A stretch of DNA of 64,000 bases from Ensifer adhaerens. Lineage in GTDB: Bacteria; Pseudomonadota; Alphaproteobacteria; Rhizobiales; Rhizobiaceae. Position 1 is the first letter of the stretch; each line of letters opens with the position of its first letter. This document shows positions 10,797 through 20,330 of the stretch, piece after piece. The DNA is taken from NCBI RefSeq assembly GCF_020035535.1, contig NZ_CP083350.1, forward strand, positions 1,684,501 through 1,748,500, read 5' to 3'. The position numbers and the translations under genes are program-made. The notes below the pieces were generated by a model. That model ran no database searches. It was given only the letters and a program-made list of their open reading frames with translations, and was not told where the DNA came from.

Positions 10797-11576
10797 ATGC
10801 TGGAAATCAGATCGGCCCGCAAAGTCTTCTACAAGGGGCAGGCGGACGAAAAGGTCGCGCTAGACGGCCTCAATCTCAGCCTTGCCACGGGCGAATTCGG
10901 CGTCGTCATCGGTTCGAATGGCGCCGGCAAGAGCAGCATGCTCAACGCCATCTCGGGGGCATTGGTGCTCGATAGCGGCCAGATCGTCATCAATAGCGAC
11001 GATGTGACCGCGACGCCCGTGCACAAGCGCGCGATGCGGCTTGCCCGCGTCTTCCAGGACCCGATGCGCGGCACCGCCGCCAGCATGACGGTGGCGGAAA
11101 ACATGTTGCTTGCCGAATTGCGTAGCAACAAGCGCACCTTGCGGCGCGGGTTGAATGCTACACGGCTCGCCACCTACAGGGAACGTCTGTCGCTGCTCGG
11201 GCTCGGCCTCGAAAACCGCCTCGATACGCGGGTGGAACTGCTCTCCGGCGGCCAGCGGCAATCGCTGTCCCTGATCATGGCGGTTGGCGGCGAGCCGGAA
11301 CTGCTACTGCTCGACGAACACACCGCAGCGCTTGACCCGCGCACGGCCGATATCGTCATGCAGGCGACGATCCGCGCGGTCGAAGCCTTGAAGCTGACGA
11401 CGCTGATGGTGACGCACAACATGCAGCACGCCGTGGATTTCGGCCACAAGGTCATCATGCTCGACGCCGGGCGCGTGCGCCTCGAGATCGATGGCAAGGA
11501 AAAGGCGCAGACGACCGTGCCGGATCTGATCGGCCACTTCTCCGTCAAAACCGACCGCATGTTCCTGGCGAGCTGA
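10797..11576 (+). CDS. ABC transporter ATP-binding protein, TrpZ-like
   Basis: A 259-residue ABC ATPase. The Walker A motif GSNGAGKSS is near residues 39-47, the signature LSGGQRQSLSL lies in the second half, Walker B is LLLLDEHTAALDP and the switch His is in VTHNM. It starts at ATG 10797 after GGGGGAG and is followed 5 bp later by the permease gene. It energises import by the PF04392-type transporter. ATPases of this subfamily resemble LivF/LivG but travel with single-permease TrpXYZ-like systems. Confidence 0.9.
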   Translation: MLEIRSARKVFYKGQADEKVALDGLNLSLATGEFGVVIGSNGAGKSSMLNAISGALVLDSGQIVINSDDVTATPVHKRAMRLARVFQDPMRGTAASMTVAENMLLAELRSNKRTLRRGLNATRLATYRERLSLLGLGLENRLDTRVELLSGGQRQSLSLIMAVGGEPELLLLDEHTAALDPRTADIVMQATIRAVEALKLTTLMVTHNMQHAVDFGHKVIMLDAGRVRLEIDGKEKAQTTVPDLIGHFSVKTDRMFLAS

Positions 11577-11581
11577 CGATC

Positions 11582-12505
11582 ATGGATATTCTTCAAAATA
11601 CCTTCGCGAGCTTCGTCTCGCTCGTTCCCGTCACGCTCGCGCAGAGCCTGATCCTCGCCTTCGTCGTGCTCGGGATCATGATCCCGTTCCGCATGCTGAG
11701 CTTTCCGGACCTGACCAGCGAAGGCGCGTTCCCGCTCGGCGGCTGCGTCTGCGGCGTGCTGATGGCGGCCGGCATGTCGCCGCTTGCAGCGATTGCCATC
11801 GCGCTTCTCGCCGGATTCGTTGCCGGCTGCTGCACGGCCTTCATCCACCTGCGGTTCCGGATCCACACGCTGCTCGCCGGTATCCTGATGATGACGATGC
11901 TCTATTCGATCAACCTCAGGATCATGGGCCGCTCGAACCTCTCCGTTTTCGGTGCGCCGACGGTGTTCGACTGGGCGCCGGGGCTGCAGCCGGGCTTTCC
12001 GGCCAGCAAGATCGTGGTTGCCGGGCTGATTGCTCTCATCGTCTTCTTCCTACTCTATCACTTCTTCCGGACGGAGAAGGGTACGGCCGTCCGCGCCGTC
12101 GGCGCGAACCCTGATATGGCCGAAGCTCAAGGGATCAACGTCTGGATGGCGACGATCGGCGGCGTCGGGCTTGCGGGCGCGTTTTCGGCGGCAGGCGGCG
12201 CGCTGATGGTGCAGTCGCAGGGTTTTGCCGACGTCAACATGGGCCTCGGCATCCTGATCAATGGTCTTGCGGCCTTGATGATCGGTGAAGCGATCGTCGG
12301 CAAACAGAGCGTGGCGCGTCAGCTCGCCGCGCCGTTCGTTGGTGCGATCGTCTACTACCAGCTCGTCTCCTTCTGCTTGGCCGCCGGCATGCCGCCGCCG
12401 GACCTGAAACTTGCGACCGGCCTGTTCGTTCTCGCCATGCTGGCTCTTCCGAGCCTCAAGCGAAGCCGCGGACCTGCGCCCGCCCGCGAAACCGTTCGCG
12501 AATAA
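11582..12505 (+). CDS. ABC transporter permease, TrpY-like
   Basis: A 307-residue integral membrane protein with about eight hydrophobic segments, beginning LAQSLILAFVVLGIMIPF and continuing through FPLGGCVCGVLMAAG. It belongs to the BPD_transp_2-like permease family found with PF04392 binding proteins. It is the only permease in the operon and would work as a homodimer. The stop codon at 12505 is 15 bp before the kynureninase start, so the transporter and enzyme are co-transcribed. Confidence 0.88.
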   Translation: MDILQNTFASFVSLVPVTLAQSLILAFVVLGIMIPFRMLSFPDLTSEGAFPLGGCVCGVLMAAGMSPLAAIAIALLAGFVAGCCTAFIHLRFRIHTLLAGILMMTMLYSINLRIMGRSNLSVFGAPTVFDWAPGLQPGFPASKIVVAGLIALIVFFLLYHFFRTEKGTAVRAVGANPDMAEAQGINVWMATIGGVGLAGAFSAAGGALMVQSQGFADVNMGLGILINGLAALMIGEAIVGKQSVARQLAAPFVGAIVYYQLVSFCLAAGMPPPDLKLATGLFVLAMLALPSLKRSRGPAPARETVRE

Positions 12506-12520
12506 ATGAGGACCACCTTC

Positions 12521-13768
12521 ATGAATGCAGTTCCTGATCTTGCCGCGATAAAGGCCATGGATGCGGCCGATGTGCTGAGCCCCATGCGCGAGCGTTTCAT
12601 CCTGCCGCCGGGTCTTATCTATCTCGACGGCAACTCGCTCGGCGTTGCCTCGACCGCCGCCTTCGACGAGCTTCGCAAGGCCGCCACCGAGGAATGGGGG
12701 CAGGACCTCATCCGCAGCTGGAATACGGCCGGCTGGTTCGAGATGCCGCTGACCCTTGGCGACCGGGTCGGGCGGCTGATCGGGGCGGCCGCCGGCCAGA
12801 CCGTCGTCTGCGACACCACGTCGATCAACATCTACAAGGCTCTCCATGCGGCCATGGCACTGCGGCCCGATCGGTCGGTGATCGTCAGCGAAAGCGGCAG
12901 TTTCCCGACCGATCTCTATATGGCCGAAGGCGTGGTCTCGACGCGTCCGGGCACCTCACTCAGGCTCGAAGGTGTCGATGCGCCCGAGATCGAGGATCTG
13001 ATCGATGGCAGCGTCGCCGTCGTTCTCGTCAACCACGTCAACTACAAGTCCGGCGAACTGCGCGACATGGCGGCGCTGACCCGCAAGGCGCACCAACATG
13101 GCGCACTGGTCATCTGGGACCTCTGCCATACGGCCGGCGCCCTGCCGGTTGATCTCGACGGTGCTAACGTCGATTTCGCCGTCGGCTGCACCTACAAGTA
13201 CCTGAACGGTGGCCCCGGAGCCCCCGCCTTCATCTACGCCGCGACTCGTCACCACGGCGATATCCGCCAGCCGCTCACCGGCTGGTGGGGCCACGCCCGC
13301 CCCTTCGCCTTCGAAAAGCACTATGCTGCCGGTGAGGGCATCCGCCGTTTCCTCTGCGGAACACAGCCGATCCTGTCGCTGCGGGCACTAAAGGGCGCGC
13401 TCGACGTCTGGGACGAGGTCGACATGAAGACGCTGCGTGAGAAGAGCATCGGCCTCACGGACCTCTTCATCGCGCTCGTCGAGGCGAAATGCAGTGCTTA
13501 TGGGCTGGCGCTCGAAAGCCCCCGCGACGGCGTCAGGCGCGGAAGCCAGGTGTCGTTCCGTCACTCGCACGCTTACGAAATCATGCAGGCGCTGATTGCC
13601 CGTGGCGTCATCGGTGATTTCCGCGCACCGACGACGATGCGCTTCGGCTTCACGCCGCTCTATGTGAGCTATGCCGACGTCTGGCAGGCGGTCGAAATCC
13701 TGGAAGACATCCTCAAGACCGGTGCATGGCAGGATGCGCGCTTCGCGGTCCGTGCGGCCGTGACCTGA
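12521..13768 (+). CDS. kynU: Kynureninase
   Basis: The 415-residue protein is a fold-type I PLP enzyme of normal kynureninase length. It starts with the family pattern FILPPGLIYLDGNSLG. Asp200 lies in VIWDLCHTAGALP, and the PLP lysine is K226 in YKYLNGGPGAPAF. It cleaves L-kynurenine to anthranilate and L-alanine in the cytoplasm. I place the start at ATG 12521, 9 bp after GAGG; an in-frame ATG at 12506 abuts the permease stop and has no good ribosome site. Lying directly behind the TrpXYZ-like transporter, it connects uptake of tryptophan or kynurenine to anthranilate formation. Confidence 0.95.
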   Translation: MNAVPDLAAIKAMDAADVLSPMRERFILPPGLIYLDGNSLGVASTAAFDELRKAATEEWGQDLIRSWNTAGWFEMPLTLGDRVGRLIGAAAGQTVVCDTTSINIYKALHAAMALRPDRSVIVSESGSFPTDLYMAEGVVSTRPGTSLRLEGVDAPEIEDLIDGSVAVVLVNHVNYKSGELRDMAALTRKAHQHGALVIWDLCHTAGALPVDLDGANVDFAVGCTYKYLNGGPGAPAFIYAATRHHGDIRQPLTGWWGHARPFAFEKHYAAGEGIRRFLCGTQPILSLRALKGALDVWDEVDMKTLREKSIGLTDLFIALVEAKCSAYGLALESPRDGVRRGSQVSFRHSHAYEIMQALIARGVIGDFRAPTTMRFGFTPLYVSYADVWQAVEILEDILKTGAWQDARFAVRAAVT

Positions 13769-13910
13769 TTGATGGCACCGAAGAGCAGCGGGCGGTATTT
13801 CGCCCGTTGCCTCCTGTTCAGACACATACTGAGGCTGCCGCCCCGCAGCGGGCTTGTTCAGAGCCACTGTGCCTAGAGGCGAGAGGACGGCTAAACGGGG
13901 GATTTAAGCA

Positions 13911-14879
13911 ATGATCGCGCCACACCGCCCGACCCCGGACGAAATCGCCGATGCTCGTAAACGCATCGCGCCGCATTTCGCGCGCACGCCGCTGGTCAGG
14001 CTCGATCTTGGGTTTCCGGACCGTCAGATCTTCCTGAAACTGGAGACGCTATCTCCAATTGGCGCGTTCAAGCTCCGTCCCGCCTTGAACGCCGTGCTGT
14101 CGCGCGATCCGGCCGAACTCGAAAGCGGCGTGGCGGTCACCAGCTCCGGCAACATGGCCTATGGCATGGCCTGGGCCGCGCGCCTCATCGGTGTGCCGAT
14201 GGTTGCCTACATGTATCGCGGCGCACCCCAGACCAAGATCGACGGTGTGCGTGCGCTCGGCGGAGAAGTACGGTTCGTCAGTGCCGAGACCTGGTGGGAC
14301 TACATCACTGGCGCCGATCATCCGGATGCGCCGGAACTGTTGATCAATCCGGTGACCGATCAGGCGGTGCTGGCCGGCAACGGTTCCATCGGCACGGAGA
14401 TCATCGACGATGTGCCCGATGTCGACGTCGTGCTTACTCCCTATGGCGGCGGCAGCATGACCACCGGGGTGGCCAGCGTTATCAAGGCCGCTTCTGACCG
14501 CTGCCGTGTCTTTGCCGTCGAAGATGACAGCGCCGCCCCGGTTTCAGCAGCCCTTGCCGCTGGCCAAATCGTCACGATCGAAACCCGTCCCTCCTTCATC
14601 AAGAGCATCGGCGCGCCATCGCTGGTGCCGCAGATCTGGCCGGTGGTCCGGGACCTGATCGATGGGGCGATTGCGGTCAGCCCGGGGCAGGTGACCGAAG
14701 CGATGCGGCTCCTCTTCAAGAAGGCGAAGATCGTTGCCGAGGGCGCGGGTGCTGCCTCGCTTGCCGCCGCAATCGCGCGACCGGATCTCAAGGGAAACAT
14801 CGTCTGCGTGGTCTCGGGCGGCAACATCGACGCGGCTGCCTATTCCACTGTGCTCGGCGGTGGCATTCCCTCAGCCTGA
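13911..14879 (+). CDS. Threonine/serine dehydratase-like PLP enzyme (fold type II)
   Basis: A 322-residue protein of the threonine dehydratase family without a regulatory domain. The PLP lysine is K54 in LSPIGAFKLRPALN, where the usual pattern is GSFKxRGA, so the Ser before Phe-Lys is Ala. TSSGNMAYGMAW follows, and PYGGGSMTTG is the phosphate-binding glycine loop. It would deaminate a hydroxy amino acid or related compound. It lies 142 bp after kynureninase on the same strand and ends 9 bp before the converging LivF gene. Kynureninase releases alanine, which is not a substrate of known dehydratases, so its link with the pathway is unclear. Confidence 0.8.
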   Translation: MIAPHRPTPDEIADARKRIAPHFARTPLVRLDLGFPDRQIFLKLETLSPIGAFKLRPALNAVLSRDPAELESGVAVTSSGNMAYGMAWAARLIGVPMVAYMYRGAPQTKIDGVRALGGEVRFVSAETWWDYITGADHPDAPELLINPVTDQAVLAGNGSIGTEIIDDVPDVDVVLTPYGGGSMTTGVASVIKAASDRCRVFAVEDDSAAPVSAALAAGQIVTIETRPSFIKSIGAPSLVPQIWPVVRDLIDGAIAVSPGQVTEAMRLLFKKAKIVAEGAGAASLAAAIARPDLKGNIVCVVSGGNIDAAAYSTVLGGGIPSA

Positions 14880-14888
14880 GCGATAGCC

Positions 14889-15571
<683 letters not shown>

Positions 15572-15575
<4 letters not shown>

Positions 15576-16321
15576 GCGGCTTCTCCCAGATAGGCCCGGC
15601 GCACATCTGGATCGCTGCGGATTTCATCGACCGTGCCTGAGGCGATGATGCGGCCGTAGACCAGCACGGAGATGCGATCCGCCAGCGCAAAGACCGCATC
15701 CATGTCGTGCTCCACCAAGAGCATTGGAGCTTCGTGACGCAGCCCATCAAGGAACGAAGTCAGCCGCTTGGAGCCCTCCGGTCCCATGCCAGCCATGGGC
15801 TCGTCGAACAGAAAGACTTTCGGCGACAGCGCCAGTGCGATGGCGATTTCGAGTTGCCGGCGTTCGCCGTGTGAGAGTTCGGCCGCCGGCACATGGGCAC
15901 GCGCAGCGAGATCGACGCGCTCCAGCATCGCCATGGCCGGTTCGGTCAGTTCCTTGTCGTTGCTGACCTGGCGAAAGAAGTGGAAGCTGCTGCCGTGGCG
16001 CGCCTGCACCGCCAGCATGACGTTGCGAAGGGCCGAGAATTCCTGCGCCAGCGAGGAGATCTGGAAGCTGCGGGCGAGGCCGAGCCGGGCTCGGGCGGCC
16101 ATGTCGAGGCCGCCGATATCCTCTCCACGAAAGCGGATGGTGCCGCTATCGGCTTTCAGCGATCCGGCGATCTGGTGGATCAGCGTGCTTTTTCCGGCGC
16201 CATTCGGGCCGATCAGCGCATGGATCTGCCCGGGGCGAAGATCGAGGCTGACGCCGTCGGTCGCCTTCAGCGCGCCAAAGGATTTTCTGAGGTCGCGGAT
16301 TTCGAGGACGGGCTCAGACAT
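15572..16321 (-). CDS. Branched-chain-type ABC transporter ATP-binding protein (LivG-like)
   Basis: A 249-residue ABC ATPase: Walker A GPNGAGKST, signature LSHGERRQLEIAIAL, and Walker B FLFDEPMAGMGPE, all as in LivG. ATG 16321 (MSEPVLEIRDL) overlaps the LivM gene end by 8 bp; the longer open frame to 16435 runs antisense-like through LivM and is not credible. It is coupled to LivF at its 3' end. It pairs with LivF to drive the importer encoded by the same operon. Confidence 0.92.
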
Positions 16322-17285
16322 GGCGCGGCTTTCCGGAGAGGAGACCCAGCAGCCCGCCGCGGGCAAAGAGCACGATGCCAAGCAGGATGAGGCCGAGGAA
16401 GAACTGCCAGCGCTCGGTGATGCCGCCGAGCACATATTCGAAGAAGACGAAGATCATCGCGCCGGCGACGGGACCGAACAGGCGGCCCTTGCCGCCGAGG
16501 ATGATCAGCACGATCAGTTCGCCCGACATGTGCCAGGAGAGCATCGAGGGGCCGACGAAACGGTTGAGGTCCGCATAGAGCGCGCCGGCAAATCCGGTGA
16601 TCATCGCCGAGACGGCAAAGGCGACGAGGCGGATGTTGAAAGGTGCGATGCCGACTGCGGCAAGGCGTGTGCCGTTCTGTCTCGCCGCCTGCAGGGCGCT
16701 GCCGAAGCGTGAACCCTCTACCACGTGAAAGAGAAGCAGCGTCGCCATCAGTGCCGCGTAGCAGATCAGGAAATAGGGCAGGGGCTTGGCCGTGTTGACG
16801 CCGGGAAAGGCGTTGCGCATCGACATCGACAGGCCGTCCTCGCCACCATAGGCCGGCCAGGAGATCGCGAAGTAATAGATCATCTGCGCAAAGGCGAGCG
16901 TGATCATGATGAAGTAGACGCCCGATGTGCGCAGGCTGATCGCACCGATCGGCAACGCGATGAGGCCGGCGACTGCGACGGCGGCGACCCAGATCAGCGG
17001 CATCGATGTCGTCGCCGGAATGCCGGCAAAGAGCGGCTCGGCATTGAAGGCGTGCGTGGCGAGAATGCCGGACACATAACCGCCGAGGCCGAAGAAGGCC
17101 GCATGTCCGAAGGAAAGCAGCCCGCCGAGCCCGAGCGCCATATTGAGGCCGACGGCGGCAAGCGCCAGCACGACGATGCGGGTTGCGAGCGTCACGTAGA
17201 AGGGTTCGCCCAAGCTTACGGCCAGCATCGGCGCACCGAGAAGCACAAGGGCGAGCAGCAGGTTGATTGTGGTTTCGCGGTTCAT
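16314..17285 (-). CDS. Branched-chain-type ABC transporter permease (LivM-like)
   Basis: A 323-residue polytopic membrane protein with the LivM pattern ALAAVGLNMALGLGGLLSFGHAAFFGLGGY and a later segment GGKGRLFGPVAGAM. ATG 17285 is chosen because GAGG lies just upstream; the frame could open at 17309 but without a comparable site. It overlaps LivG at its end and follows LivH by 7 bp. Forms the translocation channel with LivH. Confidence 0.9.
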   Translation of the reverse strand: MNRETTINLLLALVLLGAPMLAVSLGEPFYVTLATRIVVLALAAVGLNMALGLGGLLSFGHAAFFGLGGYVSGILATHAFNAEPLFAGIPATTSMPLIWVAAVAVAGLIALPIGAISLRTSGVYFIMITLAFAQMIYYFAISWPAYGGEDGLSMSMRNAFPGVNTAKPLPYFLICYAALMATLLLFHVVEGSRFGSALQAARQNGTRLAAVGIAPFNIRLVAFAVSAMITGFAGALYADLNRFVGPSMLSWHMSGELIVLIILGGKGRLFGPVAGAMIFVFFEYVLGGITERWQFFLGLILLGIVLFARGGLLGLLSGKPRHV

Positions 17286-17292
17286 CTCGACC

Positions 17293-18213
17293 TCACGACT
17301 GCGCCGCAAACAGGCCGCTTGGCCTGAAAGCGAGAATGAGGGCCATGACGACGTAGATCAGCATTGAGGCGAGCGCCGCACCGATGGTGGTCGCCTGCGA
17401 CGCGGGCATGGTCAATGCGAGCAAGGAAGGAAGCAGGAAGCGGCCCATGGTGTCGACGACGCCGACGATCACTGCGCCGACGAGCGCGCCCTTGATCGAG
17501 CCGATGCCGCCGATGACGATGACGACAAAGGCGAGGATGAGCACCGGCTCACCCATGCCTACCTGTACGGATTGCAGCGCACCGACCAGCGCGCCGGCCA
17601 AGCCCGCAAGCGCGGCTCCCAGCGCAAAGACGACCGTATAGAGCGTGCCGATGTCGATACCGAGCGCTCCGATCATCTCGCGATCGGACTCGCCCGCTCG
17701 GATGCGCATGCCGAGCCGGGTACGGGAGATCAGGAGATAGAGGCCGATCGCAACGGCAATGCCGACGCCGATGATCGCCAGGCGGTAGAGCTGGTACTGG
17801 CCGCCGCCCGGCAGCGGCACCGCACCCTGCAGTATGGGTGGTATGTCGAGATAAAGCGGGAACGAGCCGAAGAGCCAGCGCGCGCCTTCCGACAGGATCA
17901 GGATCAGCGCGAAGGTCGCGAGCACCTGATCGAGATGATCGCGGTCATAGAGCCTGCGGATGACGGCGACCTCGATGATCGCGCCGACACCGGCGGCGGC
18001 CGCAAGGCTGGCGATGAGGCCGATCCAGAAGGAGCCGGTGGCGGCTGCGACCGTTGCGCAGGCGAAGGCGCCGATCATGTAGAGTGAGCCGTGCGCCAGG
18101 TTTATGAGGCCCATGACCCCGAAAATCAGAGTCAGGCCGGCGGCCATCAGAAACAGCATCACACCGAGCTGGAGCCCGTTGAGCAGTTGTTCGATCAGGA
18201 GTGCGGTGAACAA
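17293..18213 (-). CDS. Branched-chain-type ABC transporter permease (LivH-like)
   Basis: A 306-residue permease with LivH signatures: QLLNGLQLGVMLFLMAAGLTLIFG, VMGLINLAHGSLYMIGAF and GGIGSIKGALVGAVIVG. About eight membrane segments are visible. The reading frame starts with TTG at 18213, since no in-frame ATG exists at a suitable place; TTG initiation is plausible at the second gene of a transporter block. A 94-bp space separates it from the binding-protein gene. Confidence 0.88.
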   Translation of the reverse strand: MFTALLIEQLLNGLQLGVMLFLMAAGLTLIFGVMGLINLAHGSLYMIGAFACATVAAATGSFWIGLIASLAAAAGVGAIIEVAVIRRLYDRDHLDQVLATFALILILSEGARWLFGSFPLYLDIPPILQGAVPLPGGGQYQLYRLAIIGVGIAVAIGLYLLISRTRLGMRIRAGESDREMIGALGIDIGTLYTVVFALGAALAGLAGALVGALQSVQVGMGEPVLILAFVVIVIGGIGSIKGALVGAVIVGVVDTMGRFLLPSLLALTMPASQATTIGAALASMLIYVVMALILAFRPSGLFAAQS

Positions 18214-18307
18214 GAGACCGGTCCAAGCTTGATGTCAGAAGGACATGGATCATCGACCGGATGGCGGCATCAGGGCCGCGCACCCGGGCAACGACAGGTG
18301 CAGGGCA

Positions 18308-19447
18308 CTACATGCTGCACTTCTCGGCGTAGGCGTCCTTATGGTCTTCGAAGGCGGTGGCGATGATCTTGTTGGTGAGCACGCCGTCGGCTTCCTTGAC
18401 CACCTCGCGCACGTAGATGTTCTGGATCGGGTGGTTGTTGTTGTTGAAGACGAACTTGCCGCGTACCGACTGGAAGTCTGCTGCCTTAAGTGCTGCGCGG
18501 AAGGCGTCCTTGTCTTTGACGCTTGCCTTGGAAAGGGCGGCGAGGATCAGGTTTGCCGTATCCCAGCTCTGCGCCGCGTAGATCGACGGCAGGCGCTTGT
18601 ATTCGGTCCTGAAGGCTTCGACGAACTTCTTGTTGGCCTCGTTGTCGAGGTCCTTCGACCAGGTCGCCGAGTTCTTGACGCCAAGGGCTGCATCACCGAT
18701 CGCCGGCAGGACGTCCTGGCTGAAGGAGAAGCCGGGGCCCATGACCGGGATGTTGACGCCCGACTGCGCATATTGCTTCATGAAGGCGATGCCCATGCCG
18801 CCGGGCAGGAAGAAATAGACCGTGTCGGCGCCCGAGGCGCGGATCTGGGCGATTTCGGCGGCATAGTCCGTCTGGCCGACCTGCGTGTAGATCTCGCCGG
18901 CAAGCGCACCCTTGTAGTAGCGCTTGAAACCGGTCAGCGCGTCCTTGCCGGCCGGATAGTTGGGCGCCAGGATGAAGGCGTTCTTGTAGTCCTTGTTGGC
19001 GTATTGCCCCATCGCCTCATGGAAATTGTCGTTCTGGTAGGCGACGTTGAAATAGTTCGGATTGCAGTTCGCACCGGCAAGTGCCGAGGGACCGGCGTTG
19101 GGCGAGAGATAGATTACGTCCTGCGCGACCGTGTTTGGCACGACGGCCATTGCGAGGTTCGACCAGATGATGCCCGTCATCAGGTCGACCTTGTCGCCCT
19201 GGATCATCTTCTCGGCGATCTGTACCGCAAGTTCCGGCTTCTGGGCATCGTCCTCGATCACCAGTTCCACGTCCTTGTTGCCCGACTGCTTGATCGCCAG
19301 CGTGAAGGCGTCGCGCATGTCGATGCCCAGGCCGGCACCGCCGCCCGAAAGCGTGGTGATGACGCCGATCTTCACCGGCTCGGCATGGGCAAGGCTCGAT
19401 GTCGCAAGCGAAAGGCCAAGAAGGCTCGCGGCCAGAATGCGGTTCAT
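18308..19447 (-). CDS. Branched-chain-type ABC transporter substrate-binding protein
   Basis: A 379-residue precursor with a signal peptide (MNRILAASLLGLSLATSSLAHA) and a LivJ-like periplasmic binding fold: VKIGVITTLSGGGAGLGIDMRDAF, GIIWSNLAMAV, YLSPNAGPS, FFLPGGMGIAFMKQ. The family binds branched-chain amino acids but includes binders of aromatic acids such as benzoate derivatives. Since it sits 41 bp after the tryptophan dioxygenase gene and in one operon with the anthranilate-CoA ligase, an aromatic ligand (anthranilate, kynurenine or tryptophan) is more likely than leucine. Ligand not proven. Confidence 0.88.
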   Translation of the reverse strand: MNRILAASLLGLSLATSSLAHAEPVKIGVITTLSGGGAGLGIDMRDAFTLAIKQSGNKDVELVIEDDAQKPELAVQIAEKMIQGDKVDLMTGIIWSNLAMAVVPNTVAQDVIYLSPNAGPSALAGANCNPNYFNVAYQNDNFHEAMGQYANKDYKNAFILAPNYPAGKDALTGFKRYYKGALAGEIYTQVGQTDYAAEIAQIRASGADTVYFFLPGGMGIAFMKQYAQSGVNIPVMGPGFSFSQDVLPAIGDAALGVKNSATWSKDLDNEANKKFVEAFRTEYKRLPSIYAAQSWDTANLILAALSKASVKDKDAFRAALKAADFQSVRGKFVFNNNNHPIQNIYVREVVKEADGVLTNKIIATAFEDHKDAYAEKCSM

Positions 19448-19488
19448 GCTGTTCTCCCTTTGTTGGTTCCCTTATGGGTTGTGTTCTA

Positions 19489-20325
19489 TCAGAGACCCGT
19501 GCGCACGTGCCAGAGCTCGGGGAAAAGTTCCACTTCGAGCATCTTTTTCAGATAGGACGCGCCGGATGTGCCCCCGGTTCCGCGTTTCATGCCGATGATG
19601 CGCTCGACGGTCGTGACGTGGTTGAAGCGCCAGCGGCGGAAATAGTCCTCGAAATCGACCAGCTTCTCGGCGAGTTCGTAGAGCATCCAGTAGCGCTCCG
19701 GATCGCGGTAGACGGTCTGCCAGGCAGCAAAGACCTTGTCGCTTTCCGCGCGCGTCTCGCGCCAATCCGTCTTGTCCGCTTCCTCGCCGACATCGAAGCC
19801 GTTGCGCGAAAGCAGCCGGATCGCCTCGTCGTAGAGCGACGGCGCGGCGAGAATCGCCTCCAGCTTTTCCATGATGTCAGGACGGTGCGCATGCGGCCCG
19901 AGCATCGCGACGTTGCGGTTGCCGGCGAGGAACTCGATCGCCCGGTACTGCCACGACTGGAAGCCGGAGGATTGGCCGAGCGATTCACGGAATGTGGTGT
20001 ATTCGCTGGGGGTCATCGTGCGCAGCACGTCCCAGGCACTGTTCAGCTGCTCGAAGATGCGGGCGACGCGCGTCAGCATCTTGAATGCGGGTTCCAGCCG
20101 GTCGTCGCGGATCGAACGGACGGCGGCGTTGATCTCGTGCAGCGCGAGCTTCATCCAGAGCTCCGACGTCTGATGCTGGATGATGAACAGCATCTCGTCA
20201 TGGGCTTTGGAAAGTGGCTCCTGCGCGTCCAACACCTTTTCCAGCATCAGGTAGTCGCTATAGGACATGCGTCCCTTGAACGACATTTGGGCGCCTTCTT
20301 TCGAAGGGTCGTATGATTTGCTCAT
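19489..20325 (-). CDS. kynA: Tryptophan 2,3-dioxygenase
   Basis: The 278-residue protein has the length and landmark residues of bacterial tryptophan 2,3-dioxygenase. His51 is in [13 protein letters not shown], Arg113 in [13 protein letters not shown], and the haem-binding His (about residue 236) in [13 protein letters not shown], followed by [13 protein letters not shown], which holds the substrate. It opens the indole ring of L-tryptophan with O2 to give N-formylkynurenine. The frame extends further upstream, but ATG 20325 begins the normal protein and lies 5 bp after the ligase stop. It is the first step of the pathway encoded across this island. Confidence 0.95.
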   Translation of the reverse strand: MSKSYDPSKEGAQMSFKGRMSYSDYLMLEKVLDAQEPLSKAHDEMLFIIQHQTSELWMKLALHEINAAVRSIRDDRLEPAFKMLTRVARIFEQLNSAWDVLRTMTPSEYTTFRESLGQSSGFQSWQYRAIEFLAGNRNVAMLGPHAHRPDIMEKLEAILAAPSLYDEAIRLLSRNGFDVGEEADKTDWRETRAESDKVFAAWQTVYRDPERYWMLYELAEKLVDFEDYFRRWRFNHVTTVERIIGMKRGTGGTSGASYLKKMLEVELFPELWHVRTGL

Positions 20326-20330
20326 TGTTT

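Noticed and set aside
18224..18231. CAAGCTTG near the LivH start as a third MarR site
   Set aside because: Only the central bases match; the flanking T/A arms seen at 8081 and 22181 are missing.
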